DNA from: CALBPI01 sp039033995
Lineage (GTDB): Bacteria > Pseudomonadota > Gammaproteobacteria > Steroidobacterales > Woeseiaceae
Assembly (NCBI GenBank): GCA_039033995.1
Contig: JBCCBP010000013.1
Location: 1-64,000 of the forward strand
DNA: 64,000 nt
Direction: 5' to 3'
Positions 25,056 through 33,975 of the stretch are shown one piece after another (position 1 is the first letter of the stretch; each line of letters begins with the position of its first letter). The notes below the pieces were generated by a model, which saw nothing but the letters and a program-made list of their open reading frames with translations, had not been told where the DNA came from and did no database searches. Made by a program: the position numbers and the translations under genes.

Positions 25056-26810
25056 TCAGCGCTCGTCATCGCTCTCGACGGGCAAGCCATCGGCATCGTC
25101 GATAAGGATTTCCGGTTCTTCGTTGTCAACCGGCAAGCCGCCAGCGTCGTCGATAGCGATTTCCGGTTCTTCGTTGTCAACCGGCAAGTCGCCACCGTTG
25201 TCGATAGCGATTTCCGATTCTTCACCCTCAACCGGCAAGCCGCCAGCGTCGTCGATAACAATCTCCGCTGCGTCGCTGTCGACCGGTAGTCCATCGGCAT
25301 CATCCACCACGATGCCAGGTGGATTCTCGGCCTTAGCGGCGGCTCTCGTGCGAGCGGCTTCTGTTTTCTCGATGTTCCTTCTTTCGCCGGGCGAGAGGCG
25401 TTCATCTGAATAGCGGAAATCGTGTCGAAAAGTCTGATTCGGTGTTGCGACCGGGCGTCCGTTGACAAACCGCGGGCGAAACCGAAAGTTTCGAAGACCG
25501 CGGACGACCGTTTTATCCATCAGCCCAGCAGGTTGACTGTCGATCACCTCAATCGTTATCGGGCGCCCCAGCGCATTGACGGTGAACTGTAGCTCAACGA
25601 AGCCGCGATCCTTATACAGTGCCATTTCGCCGGGACTGTTCGGCGGGACGCGCTTGTGCGTATTGCGAATCGGGATCACGCGCGCAGGCTTTGGCGCATC
25701 AAACAACTCGTTGCGAATGCTGTGCAGTTTAGGGTCACCATCCAGTTCGCGCCAGGATTGCAGGTAGGCGAGACGCGCACTTCTTGCGTCAAAGTTGGCG
25801 GCGTGAAAGTCACCCTTCTTGGCCAGTGTCTGCGCGTAAAGCACGGGATCTGCATCTTTGGTTTGCCGGGCGATGCGCACGGCGCGACTAATGGCGCGAT
25901 CCTTGTCAGCCAGTATTGCGGCCTGGCCTAAATCTTGATCCTGTTTTGACGTACCGGGAGACACAAAGGCCATTTCGACAAGCGGCTCGACCAGCCGGCG
26001 GTCAAACTCGCCGTACACTCGATTCATGCGATTCACGACCGCTTTGTACGCCAGCATAGCCCGGGTGAAGTCGCGGGTTTCTCCGTACCAGCGTGCCTGA
26101 CCCAGCAATGCGTCGATGTATTGATCCGAGTCCCGTTCAAAATTTCGCCGCTGCAGTCGAAACAGGTTTTCCTGAATCTTGTTCGCTCGGCGCAGTTCAC
26201 CGAGAAAATAGTACGCTCTGCTCAGCGCATCCATGACATCGACCTGCTCGAGATTATTCGGGCCCAGATTGACATGAGATAAATGAATCGCGCGTTCGAA
26301 AACCGGAATGGCTTGTTCGACATCGTTTAATGCCATCGCTGTGGTCGCAAGCCCTTTCAGTGGGTTAACTAGAGTCGGGTCGACGATACCGCCGGTCAGT
26401 TCCTCTCGGACGTTGATGGCGGCAATGAAATTCTGTTGAGCAGCGCCATACTCTGCATTGTCTGCCTGCGTGATCGCGAGATTAGTCAGCGCGGATGCAA
26501 CCTGTTCGCTGTTTTCTCCCCAGACCACCGCGCTGCCGCTGACAATCTGCTTGGCACTCTCCAGTGCTTGTTCGAGTTGACCACTGGACATCTGCTCTCG
26601 GTACTGTTGCTGCAAAGTAACGAGTTGCCCGCCGGCCGGCGTCGCCGCCACGCTATCGCTGATATCGATGATCTCCGGGATCGCGTTGGCGTTTGCTGCC
26701 GTGCGCGCCTGTGCATTCAATACGCCTAGCGCTGCGATGGTCAGCAGAAAGATGCGAAAGTGCGAGCGGCCCGTTCGCCGCTTGATTGAGAACAGGGAAT
26801 GTAGATTCAT
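25056..26810 (-). CDS. TPR and TonB C-terminal domain protein with a 17-residue repeat tail
   Basis: A 584-residue exported protein with a basic N-terminus and hydrophobic stretch at about 18-36. Residues 60-330 are helical repeats of TPR type (ALTNLAITQADNAEYGAAQQN, DALSRAYYFLGELRRANKIQ). Residues about 395-470 match the TonB C-terminal domain (GFVELQFTVNALGRPITIEV, LRNFRFRPRFVNGRPV). The tail from about 497 is five copies of a 17-residue acidic repeat around I-D-D-A-x-G-L-P-V. The fold suggests a periplasmic protein that engages outer-membrane receptors or envelope partners, but there is no exbBD nearby and no Pro-rich spanning region, so classic energy transduction is doubtful. Confidence 0.8.
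   Translation of the reverse strand: MNLHSLFSIKRRTGRSHFRIFLLTIAALGVLNAQARTAANANAIPEIIDISDSVAATPAGGQLVTLQQQYREQMSSGQLEQALESAKQIVSGSAVVWGENSEQVASALTNLAITQADNAEYGAAQQNFIAAINVREELTGGIVDPTLVNPLKGLATTAMALNDVEQAIPVFERAIHLSHVNLGPNNLEQVDVMDALSRAYYFLGELRRANKIQENLFRLQRRNFERDSDQYIDALLGQARWYGETRDFTRAMLAYKAVVNRMNRVYGEFDRRLVEPLVEMAFVSPGTSKQDQDLGQAAILADKDRAISRAVRIARQTKDADPVLYAQTLAKKGDFHAANFDARSARLAYLQSWRELDGDPKLHSIRNELFDAPKPARVIPIRNTHKRVPPNSPGEMALYKDRGFVELQFTVNALGRPITIEVIDSQPAGLMDKTVVRGLRNFRFRPRFVNGRPVATPNQTFRHDFRYSDERLSPGERRNIEKTEAARTRAAAKAENPPGIVVDDADGLPVDSDAAEIVIDDAGGLPVEGEESEIAIDNGGDLPVDNEEPEIAIDDAGGLPVDNEEPEILIDDADGLPVESDDER
25081..25335 (-). repeat. five tandem 51-bp coding repeats
   Basis: Five in-frame units of exactly 51 bases begin at 25081, 25132, 25183, 25234 and 25285. 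Units two and three from the gene's 3' end are the most alike; the outermost, at 25285, is the most diverged. Each encodes 17 residues. The series lies in the 3' end of the TonB-C gene and is a coding minisatellite, not a CRISPR array. Confidence 0.9.
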
Positions 26811-26976
26811 GACACCTAGTAATACACCGCTATGGCGCGGATTTCCACATTCGCGAGACTAGTGCGGAAAGCTGACAATAGCGTGACAATATTCGAGCTG
26901 CTACGTACCCTATGACCATGGTCTTGACGAAAAGTTTACCGTTTAATGCGCCTGCCAGGTGCACTTTGGAGGGGAC

Positions 26977-28476
26977 ATGGCGAAGACGACACGAGGCGGT
27001 ATGGCCTGGCTATTGGCGGGTATGGCGATGACTGCGACCGACGGATCCGCGGACACCGCAATCACGATTTACAGCAAAGCGCAGCCGGGTGCGGTCGATG
27101 CGGCGCTCTATCGGCCTCAGGCGGGTAGTGGCAATTCCGGCTACACGGTGCCTGGCTACGCCATCGTTCGACAACAGCAGGAATTGGAATTGCAACAGGG
27201 ACGCAGCGAGGTTCGGTTGACAGATGTTGCGGCGCTGATCGACCCAACAACCGTGCATTTCGAATCGCTGACCGATCCCGATGGTACTCGTGTGATCGAG
27301 CAGGATTTTCGTTTCGACCTGGTCGGCACAGAGAAATTGTTCGACCGCTACATCGACAGCAAGATTCGTGTGGACCAGGTGGTCGGCGATCGCGTGGTGA
27401 CAACCAATGGCGTGTTGCTGAGTCGGCAGGGTGGTCTCGTTGTGCGCAGGGATGATGGCAGTATCAGCGTCATTACCGACTGGCAGAATGTGAGCCTGGC
27501 GGACTTGCCGGGTGGGTTGATGACCCGGCCGACGCTGGTGTGGGACGTCCAGGCGAAGCGCGGCGGCCAACACGCCTCCAGAGTCAGTTATGAAACCAAG
27601 GGCGCGACCTGGTGGGCCGACTACAATCTGCAGTGGCAGCCTGGTCGCGACGATAACACGGGTACCCTGTCAGTCAGCGCCTGGGTCAGCATCCTGAATC
27701 AAAGCGGTGCGACCTACACCGATGCCAAGCTCAAGTTGATCGCTGGCGATGTACAGCGAGCACAGCCAGAGCCAGCGCCAGTGCCGAGGGCGATGATGAT
27801 GCGCAGCGCGGAAGTGGATGTCGCGGAAGGCTTCAGCGAGAAGGAATTATTCGAATTCCATCTCTACACACTACCGAGACCGACGACGATACCGAATAAC
27901 GCAACCAAACAAATCGAGTTGTTCCCTCAGGTGGCAGGTGTGCCCGCCAGCAAGCGTTTGGTGTACAGCCCGCAAGGCGCCGGTTGGGGTCGCCGCGGCT
28001 ACATGCCGGGCGGTAGCGACAAGGTCAATGCTTTCATCGAGTTCGATAATAAACAGGCGCAGGGTCTCGGAATGCCGCTGCCGGCCGGTCGCGTCCGCGT
28101 ATCACAAGCCGACGACGCAGACGATAGCCTCGAGTTTATTGGCGAGGATGTGATTGAACACACGCCGCGCAATGAATCGCTGCGTATCTGGGTGGGGAGT
28201 GCGTTTGACGTTCTGGGTGAGCGACGTGTGACCGATGCGAAACAAGATCAAGCCAGACGCCAACGGGAAGAAACGGTAGAAGTCACGATCACCAACCGTA
28301 AGAAAAAGCCACAGCCGGTGACCGTCCTCGAGAGATTGAACGGTGCGACGAATTGGGAATTGCTCGAAACGAGCGATCGCTACGACAAAGTCGATGCCGG
28401 CCAGATCAAATTCGACATTACAGTGCCAGCCGACAGCAAACAAACAGTACGCTACCGAGTTCGCTATACGTGGTAG
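26977..28476 (+). CDS. DUF4139 exported protein
   Basis: A 499-residue protein starting at the ATG after a strong GGAGGGG site, with a signal peptide of about 25 residues. The C-terminal two thirds match DUF4139: TGTLSVSAWVSILNQSG, TYTDAKLKLIAGDVQR and the terminal VTVLERLNGATNWEL, followed by strand-rich segments to the end. The family is widespread and of unknown function; proteins of this kind are predicted to be beta-rich and surface or periplasmic. It is divergent from the TonB-C gene with 166 bases between, and convergent with the DUF3429 fusion, 6 bases apart. Confidence 0.85.
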   Translation: MAKTTRGGMAWLLAGMAMTATDGSADTAITIYSKAQPGAVDAALYRPQAGSGNSGYTVPGYAIVRQQQELELQQGRSEVRLTDVAALIDPTTVHFESLTDPDGTRVIEQDFRFDLVGTEKLFDRYIDSKIRVDQVVGDRVVTTNGVLLSRQGGLVVRRDDGSISVITDWQNVSLADLPGGLMTRPTLVWDVQAKRGGQHASRVSYETKGATWWADYNLQWQPGRDDNTGTLSVSAWVSILNQSGATYTDAKLKLIAGDVQRAQPEPAPVPRAMMMRSAEVDVAEGFSEKELFEFHLYTLPRPTTIPNNATKQIELFPQVAGVPASKRLVYSPQGAGWGRRGYMPGGSDKVNAFIEFDNKQAQGLGMPLPAGRVRVSQADDADDSLEFIGEDVIEHTPRNESLRIWVGSAFDVLGERRVTDAKQDQARRQREETVEVTITNRKKKPQPVTVLERLNGATNWELLETSDRYDKVDAGQIKFDITVPADSKQTVRYRVRYTW

Positions 28477-28482
28477 CGCGGT

Positions 28483-29145
28483 CTATCCCAATAGTCCGAC
28501 AACAGCGAGGGTAGTCGCGACGATACCGGTCAACAGTCGTCGCAATCGCTGAAACCAGACCGGGTAGTCCGACCAGCTCAAGAAGCGCTCAGTTGCATAC
28601 CAGGCGGCAAACGCAGCGGCGAACAACAGGCTGCGTTGATGGATGCCGTAGGGCAGTAACAGGATCACCCATGCCACCAGCGATGGCACGACGCTGGCGA
28701 CCAATCGGGTCACCGGTTTGGTGGCGCCACGAATCGCCAATGCCCATTGCAGCGCGCCAACGAAACTCAGAATCGTCGCCGCGTAGGCGAGCAGTGCGAA
28801 CCCCGAGTGTGCCCACGCCAGAGTGTGATGATTCAGATACAGGACAGCGAGACCGACAAATGGGATCAAGCCACCGAGGCCTAGAATCTTCGCGACAGTA
28901 GGTAGGTTGGTGGCATTGCCGGCCAGGAAAGCGTCCAACTCTTCCTCGCCGCCGATCAACGCGTCTCCGTCAACAACCATCGGCAGCGTCTGCCAACCAT
29001 GTTGTTGTTTTAGCGTATCCCACTGCGCGCGCTGACCGCTGTCACCCATCGACAGCACGACTTCCTGCCACTCATGTCCGGATGCGCGCAGACGCGCGGT
29101 AATGGCACGGGTGTCAGTTAGCCGACTTGCATACAGCGTCAACAT
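28483..29145 (-). CDS. glutaredoxin-like domain fused to DUF3429 membrane domain
   Basis: A 220-residue protein in two parts. Residues 1-75 resemble a glutaredoxin or GST N-terminal fold (MLTLYASRLTDTRAITARL, TLPMVVDGDALIGGEEELDAFL, with the cis-Pro loop LPMVVDG), but the CPxC active site is replaced by ASRLT, so no redox cysteine remains. Residues about 85-215 hold four or five membrane segments matching DUF3429 (GLIPFVGLAVLYL, GALQWALAIRG). The cytoplasmic fold may bind glutathione or a partner, which is inference. It is the last gene of a five-gene minus-strand run, 11 bases after mscS. Confidence 0.78.
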   Translation of the reverse strand: MLTLYASRLTDTRAITARLRASGHEWQEVVLSMGDSGQRAQWDTLKQQHGWQTLPMVVDGDALIGGEEELDAFLAGNATNLPTVAKILGLGGLIPFVGLAVLYLNHHTLAWAHSGFALLAYAATILSFVGALQWALAIRGATKPVTRLVASVVPSLVAWVILLLPYGIHQRSLLFAAAFAAWYATERFLSWSDYPVWFQRLRRLLTGIVATTLAVVGLLG

Positions 29146-29156
29146 GCTACGGACCG

Positions 29157-29993
29157 TTACTGATCGTTAACCTGATGAATATGCACATCCTGCTGCGGAT
29201 ACGGAATCGAGATGCCCGCTTCATCGAGCGCCAGCTTGATGTTCTCGGTCAGCGCGAATCGGACCGGCCAGAACTCGCTGGTTTTGACCCAAGGGCGGAC
29301 CACGAAATTGACGCTGGAGGCGCCGAGTTCGCTGACCGCAATCGTCGTCGTCGGCTCTTTGAGGATGCGTGTCTCCGCGTCGATCACTTTCTGAAGCGTT
29401 TCACGCGCAAGCTTCAGGTCGTCGTCGTATCCGACACCGATGACCAGATCGATGCGACGCGTATCCATTGCCGAGAAATTGGTGATAGCCCCATTCGTGA
29501 TATTCGAGTTCGGTACTACGACCTTGCGGTTGTCAGGTGTCGTCAGGATCGTGTTAAAGATCGTAACTTGGTCGACGGAACCCGCGACGCCAGCCGCTTC
29601 GATATAGTCGCCCGTGCGGTAGGGTTTGAAAAAGATGATCAGAACGCCTGCGGCGAAATTCGCGAGTGAGCCCTGCAGTGCGAGACCAACAGCAAGGCCG
29701 GCAGCACCCATGATCGCGACCAGCGATGTCATTTCGACGCCCAGCCGGCCAAGAGCGGCGATGATGACAATCAGAGTCAACAGGACGCTGATAATGTTGA
29801 GGATAAACTGTTCGAGCGTCTCATCGAGGTCGATCCGGTGCATCAACTTGCGCAGACTCGACAAAATGATTCGTACAACGATGCGACCGATAACGAATAC
29901 AGCGATCGCGCTGACCAGTCGCAAGCCGAAATCGACCCCTGTGGTCTGCAATTTCTCAAGCAGCATGGTGGAGTCTAGAGACAGGTCTCCCAC
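29157..29993 (-). CDS. mscS: MscS-type mechanosensitive channel
   Basis: A 278-residue small-conductance mechanosensitive channel, near the 286 of E. coli MscS. Three N-terminal membrane segments are visible. The pore-lining TM3 has the Gly/Ala pattern AAGLAVGLALQGSLANFAAG, followed by the cytoplasmic beta domain (PYRTGDYIEAAGVAGSV, RKVVVPNSNITNGAI) and the alpha/beta vestibule domain. It releases solutes under hypo-osmotic shock. It begins with GTG behind GGAGGGG. Confidence 0.94.
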   Translation of the reverse strand: MGDLSLDSTMLLEKLQTTGVDFGLRLVSAIAVFVIGRIVVRIILSSLRKLMHRIDLDETLEQFILNIISVLLTLIVIIAALGRLGVEMTSLVAIMGAAGLAVGLALQGSLANFAAGVLIIFFKPYRTGDYIEAAGVAGSVDQVTIFNTILTTPDNRKVVVPNSNITNGAITNFSAMDTRRIDLVIGVGYDDDLKLARETLQKVIDAETRILKEPTTTIAVSELGASSVNFVVRPWVKTSEFWPVRFALTENIKLALDEAGISIPYPQQDVHIHQVNDQ

Positions 29994-30056
29994 GATGATC
30001 CCCTCCGGGTAGATCTAAAAACGATGGGCGCCAGTGTACGGGTTTGCGATGCCGGA

Positions 30057-30953
30057 TCAAGCGGCGCGTTTTGGCGCGGCTTTCGGTTTTTCCGCGAGCG
30101 CGAGTGCGTTGCCGGCGACTGCGATGATGAGCCCGATAAATGCGAGCAGCGACCATTCATAGCCCTCGAACAACGTCGAGATGATTAATGCGACCACCGG
30201 CAGCATGACACTGCTGTAAGCAGCTTTGGTACCGCCGATACGCTCGAGCAGCGTCAGATACAGTCCAAACGCGACGGCGGTGCCGGGAATCGCCAGAAAC
30301 AGGAGGGAGGCGACGTAGCTGAACGACCAGTCCATGGTGAACTGCTCGTCATTGAATAACGCCAATGCGAGCGAGCAGGCAGTACCGAATGCCATACCGA
30401 GCGCATTGACCGCGACAACCGGCAACTTGTCTCGCGTATTGCGAATCGCAGCCATATTGCCGAAAGATGCCATCAGCGCACCGCACAAGACGAGCCCAAT
30501 GCCTTTCAGTGTGTCATCCGACAGCGATAGTGACTGGATTTCCGGCCAGAACATCAGACCGATCCCGCCGATCGCAGCGCACCCCGCAACTAGCCCCGTC
30601 GCGCTGATCGGTGTGCGAAAAAACACACGCTCGTTGATGGCGTTCAGAAACACAAGAGACGTAAACAGCACCGCCACGAGCCCGCTGGTGACATACGCCG
30701 TGCCGTGATAGACGAAGTAATAGTTAGCCGAGAACATGAAGAATCCCTGCGTGGCGACCATCGGCCAATAGCGGCGTGGGACGCGCAGGCGTCTCTGTTG
30801 CCAGACGGCAAAGATGACCAGTGCAATCGCCGCGAGCGCAAACCGATATACCAGGGAGACCTGCGGTGGGACGATGCCAAGCTGAAACTTGATCATGATC
30901 CAGGTCGAGCCCCAGATGAGCACCGTGGCGGCGTAGATCAACAGTGTGGACAT
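30057..30953 (-). CDS. EamA/DMT-family transporter
   Basis: A 298-residue drug/metabolite transporter with ten membrane segments in two repeats. The N-terminal AATVLIWGSTWIMIKFQLG has the family's WGS(T/N)W signature, and the second repeat contains FLAIPGTAVAFGLYLTLLERIG. The basic C-terminus (KPKAAPKRAA) should be cytoplasmic. It follows the beta-propeller gene by 16 bases in the TetR-led run; it is a different paralogue from the DMT protein at 24097. The substrate is unknown. Confidence 0.9.
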   Translation of the reverse strand: MSTLLIYAATVLIWGSTWIMIKFQLGIVPPQVSLVYRFALAAIALVIFAVWQQRRLRVPRRYWPMVATQGFFMFSANYYFVYHGTAYVTSGLVAVLFTSLVFLNAINERVFFRTPISATGLVAGCAAIGGIGLMFWPEIQSLSLSDDTLKGIGLVLCGALMASFGNMAAIRNTRDKLPVVAVNALGMAFGTACSLALALFNDEQFTMDWSFSYVASLLFLAIPGTAVAFGLYLTLLERIGGTKAAYSSVMLPVVALIISTLFEGYEWSLLAFIGLIIAVAGNALALAEKPKAAPKRAA

Positions 30954-30969
30954 CGGTAATCGGGTGCGA

Positions 30970-32043
30970 TTACAGCGTCAGGCGATAAATAGAGAACGGG
31001 GCCGGATCACCTTGCAGCGGCGGCTTCAATACCAACGGCACAGCCGCGTCGGCAATGTATAAATCGCCATTGCTGTCCAGTGCTAACGCGGATGGCCAGC
31101 GCAGTTGATCGGTTTGCACGAGGGTCGACAAGCGACGTCGGCCATCCAGCTCCAGGATCGCCGTATGTTCGATGTCGGTCAGGTAGATGCGTCCGCCGGG
31201 CGCGGCCACGATAGCGTCCGTCAGCGGTTTGTCGCCGTAGCGCTCCGGCCGGATCGAGCCTGACGCAGCTTCATCGAGCGAGATGCGGAAGACCCCGTCG
31301 TGTGACATGGCAGCCAGATATAACCACTGGCCATCCGGGCTAACGCTGAGCGCGTCGACGCCGGGCATCAACGACAACAGGCCACCCAAAAACGTCAGGT
31401 CACCATCTGGGTTGTGGATTTGCCACTGTTGCGACGACAGGGCGGGATGATCGACGAGCAGCCGCTGCGCGTTGCCGTTGACAAGATCCACGACCAACAA
31501 GGCTGGTGATTCCCGCCATAAGCTCGTGTCGGCGACGAACGCGAACTGACCGTCAACAGACACTGCTACGTCTTGCAGCAGGGAGCCCTTGGGTGCCAGG
31601 TCAGCGTTGAATGGCAGGTCGAACGCGATGCTGCCATCGGCGACATCAAAAGCCATCAGCCGTGGCTGACCGAAGCCGAACCGTCCATGATCAACGACCC
31701 ACAAACGGTCCTGGTTATCGATAGTGAGTCCGGCGACGGTGTCAAACAACTGCTGCTGCGATGACCGGTCCGGAAACGGCGTCGCCAGGCCATCGCTCAG
31801 GCGCAGTACCTGATTGTCATTGGTCTGGGCTGCCGGATGTATCGAGAAAAACAGGGTGTCATCGGCGCTGAACGCTAGATCGCCGATCGGTTGGTCATAG
31901 CGAAAAACACGTTCGATGGCATCGGCGTCGAGGCGTGCCGCTGTGTTGACGTCGCCATAGCGGTTGCCGCCGCCGAACTTGAGCCATACGCCCAATGCCA
32001 GCAGTGCAAAAAGTGTGAGAAATCCGAACAGTACGCGCGCCAT
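30970..32043 (-). CDS. beta-propeller protein, MRJP/yellow or SMP-30-like
   Basis: A 357-residue protein with an N-terminal membrane anchor or signal (FGFLTLFALLALGVWL) followed by a propeller with repeated D-x-x-x-(R/G)-(L/I)-(W/Y)-(V/I)-x-D motifs: DNQDRLWVVDHG, VDGQFAFVADTS, PDGQWLYLAAMS, PGGRIYLTDIEH and SNGDLYIADAAV. This resembles the bacterial relatives of major royal jelly/yellow proteins and SMP-30-type lactonases. No catalytic residues can be assigned with confidence. It is co-directional with the TetR gene, 9 bases downstream of it. Confidence 0.8.
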   Translation of the reverse strand: MARVLFGFLTLFALLALGVWLKFGGGNRYGDVNTAARLDADAIERVFRYDQPIGDLAFSADDTLFFSIHPAAQTNDNQVLRLSDGLATPFPDRSSQQQLFDTVAGLTIDNQDRLWVVDHGRFGFGQPRLMAFDVADGSIAFDLPFNADLAPKGSLLQDVAVSVDGQFAFVADTSLWRESPALLVVDLVNGNAQRLLVDHPALSSQQWQIHNPDGDLTFLGGLLSLMPGVDALSVSPDGQWLYLAAMSHDGVFRISLDEAASGSIRPERYGDKPLTDAIVAAPGGRIYLTDIEHTAILELDGRRRLSTLVQTDQLRWPSALALDSNGDLYIADAAVPLVLKPPLQGDPAPFSIYRLTL

Positions 32044-32052
32044 GCGCGTATT

Positions 32053-32697
32053 CTAAGCCGCTTCGGTCGTGTCATACAGCCTTAATATCTTGTCGACGGC
32101 GCCGGTGACCTTGTCATTGCGTTCCTGCGCCGTCATCGGCACCGCGGTGTGCATCAGTCGCCGCTTCATATAGTGGCCTTCGATCAGCAGTAAGAAGTCG
32201 CTGGCGGCCTCCTGCGGATCGGCGACCGCCGATTGCCCCGCCGCTGTGTTGGCGGCGATAAAGGTGGCGATCGCATCGATCGTGGCTTTGGGCCCGGTTT
32301 CATAAAATGTGTTGGCCAATTTTGGAAACGTCGCGGTTTCGGCGATCAGCTGTTGATGCATCCGGATCACATCATCATCGCCGAGCAATCCCAGAAAACG
32401 ATGCCCGATTTCCGTCAATGCCGCATCCAGAGGCATGGCAGGATCGAAGTCAGCGACGTCGAGCCCGTAAGCGCGCACCTTGGACAGAATGCACTGCCGG
32501 AACAGCTCGTCTTTATTAGAAAAGTGCGAATAGACCGTTTGCTTGGAGACATTGGCCGCCGCAGCGATGGCATCCATCGACGTGCGTCCGTAGCCCTCTG
32601 ATAAAAAATGGCAGGCTGCCGCATCGAGAATTGCCTCACGCTTAGCCCCGCTTTTGGGTCGTCCCACCCGGTTCGTTGTTGTGCTTGTATTTATCAA
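32053..32697 (-). CDS. TetR/AcrR-family repressor, likely controls the divergent RND operon
   Basis: A 214-residue TetR-type regulator. The helix-turn-helix lies at about residues 20-65, with KREAILDAAACHFLSEGYGRTSMD and ANVSKQTVYSHFSNKDELF, a near-consensus recognition helix. The C-terminal domain resembles the AefR-like group. No ATG is available: the best start is TTG at 32697. It is divergent from a complete RND efflux operon, the classic arrangement for local repression, and a promoter with overlapping palindromes lies between. It also leads a minus-strand run with the propeller, EamA, MscS and DUF3429-fusion genes. Confidence 0.9.
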   Translation of the reverse strand: MINTSTTTNRVGRPKSGAKREAILDAAACHFLSEGYGRTSMDAIAAAANVSKQTVYSHFSNKDELFRQCILSKVRAYGLDVADFDPAMPLDAALTEIGHRFLGLLGDDDVIRMHQQLIAETATFPKLANTFYETGPKATIDAIATFIAANTAAGQSAVADPQEAASDFLLLIEGHYMKRRLMHTAVPMTAQERNDKVTGAVDKILRLYDTTEAA

Positions 32698-32731
32698 ACT
32701 GGACAGTTCCGTTTTGTTTCTTTAATATCAA

Positions 32732-32759
32732 ACTATACCGTCTAGTATATACGGATCAA
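32732..32759 (-). promoter_or_regulatory. TetR gene promoter with candidate operator
   Basis: On the minus strand TTGATC (32754-32759) and TATAGT (32732-32737) are 16 bases apart. The space between contains two overlapping inverted repeats: TATAC/GTATA (32734-32738 with 32745-32749) and CCGT/ACGG (32738-32741 with 32751-32754). Repressor bound here would block its own promoter and could block the divergent RND promoter. The boxes and palindromes are seen; their use by this TetR is inferred. Confidence 0.45.
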
Positions 32760-32821
32760 ACCAGAGAATTCCAGTCGCTTCCGACGCAACGGAGCGTCTG
32801 CAAACCATCGAAGGAATGCCA

Positions 32822-33973
32822 ATGAAATTCGCCAGTCTTCCCCCCGCGACTGTGCTTTTGTTCTCGGTGTTGCTGGCCGCCTGTGGCGGAGAAAGCGACA
32901 CACCTGCCGCCGATACGCGCGCTGCGTTGGCAGTCAATGCCATTACACTATCGGCCCAGACATCCTACGAAGCGGAACAGCGCTTTAGCGGCCAGGTTGA
33001 GGCGTCCAGGCAGTCTTCGCTTGGCTTCGAGCTCGGCGGTGAACTGGCCGTCGTGCTGGTCGACGAGGGCGAGTTTGTCGAGGCCGGCGCTGTGCTGGCC
33101 AGGCTCGACCAACGGCGTCTGCAAGCGGCGCGCTCAGAGGCTCAGGCAAGCCTGAACCAGGCGCGGGCGCAGGCGGCGCTGAGTCAGGCGACCTTTGAGC
33201 GCATCGCTGAGGCGCGCGAGTTCGATGGCGTATCTCAGCAGGAGCTTGACGAAGCAACCGAGCGTCAGCAGCGCACCGCTGCTGCTGCGGCAGCGGCCGA
33301 AGCGCGACTCGCCAGGCTCAATGTGGACGTGGCTAAATCCGAGCTCCGAGCCCCCTACGATGCCGCTGTCGTGCGTCGCTATATCGACGAAGGACAAGTG
33401 GTAGCGGCCGGTCAGCCGGTCATCGACGTGCAGGAGTCGGCGGCCCTCCGAGTGCGGTTGTCGGTGACTGGAGAATCACTGACCGCGCTGACGCCGGGCG
33501 CCGAAACAACCTTGGACATCAATGGGGAGGCGGTTGCCGCCACGGTGGTCGCAGCGATTCCACGCAGAAACACGCGCACTCGTGCTGTGGAAGTTATCTT
33601 TGACATCGATGCTGGCGCGGCGGCGCGCGTTGGTGATATCGCGGAGCTTCGCAGCACGCGCGACATTGACGCGGCCGGTTACTGGTTGCCGCTCGATGCG
33701 CTCAGTGAAGGCGCGCGGGGCGTCTGGCAGGTGTTGGCCATCATGCCGCTCGACGAGCGCGACAACGCGCTGGCACAGCAGACCGGTGCCACGCATCGTC
33801 TGGAAAACCGACCGATCGAGCTTTTGTATGAGGAAGCGGATCGCGTCTATGCCCGCGGTGCCCTGCGCGACGGCGACCAGATTGTGGCGAACGGCATTTT
33901 GCGCGTCGTCAATGGTCAGGGTGTTCGTGTTGCCGACGACAACGCGCCCGTCGATTTTGCGGAGGCGCGCTAA
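32822..33973 (+). CDS. RND periplasmic adaptor lipoprotein (second system)
   Basis: A 383-residue membrane-fusion protein. The ATG at 32822 was preferred to one six bases earlier because AAGGA lies at the right distance. The lipobox LLAACGG gives an acylated Cys near residue 20. The lipoyl half (GFELGGELAVVLVDEGEFV and AGAVLARLDQ), a helical hairpin rich in Ala/Gln (about 95-150), and the barrel region follow. It links the pump encoded 2 bases downstream to the NodT-type channel. Confidence 0.92.
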   Translation: MKFASLPPATVLLFSVLLAACGGESDTPAADTRAALAVNAITLSAQTSYEAEQRFSGQVEASRQSSLGFELGGELAVVLVDEGEFVEAGAVLARLDQRRLQAARSEAQASLNQARAQAALSQATFERIAEAREFDGVSQQELDEATERQQRTAAAAAAAEARLARLNVDVAKSELRAPYDAAVVRRYIDEGQVVAAGQPVIDVQESAALRVRLSVTGESLTALTPGAETTLDINGEAVAATVVAAIPRRNTRTRAVEVIFDIDAGAAARVGDIAELRSTRDIDAAGYWLPLDALSEGARGVWQVLAIMPLDERDNALAQQTGATHRLENRPIELLYEEADRVYARGALRDGDQIVANGILRVVNGQGVRVADDNAPVDFAEAR

Positions 33974-33975
33974 CG

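Noticed and set aside
25081..25335. Tandem repeats that could suggest a CRISPR array
   Set aside because: Units are directly adjacent, in frame, 51 bases long without unique spacers, and encode a 17-residue repeat.
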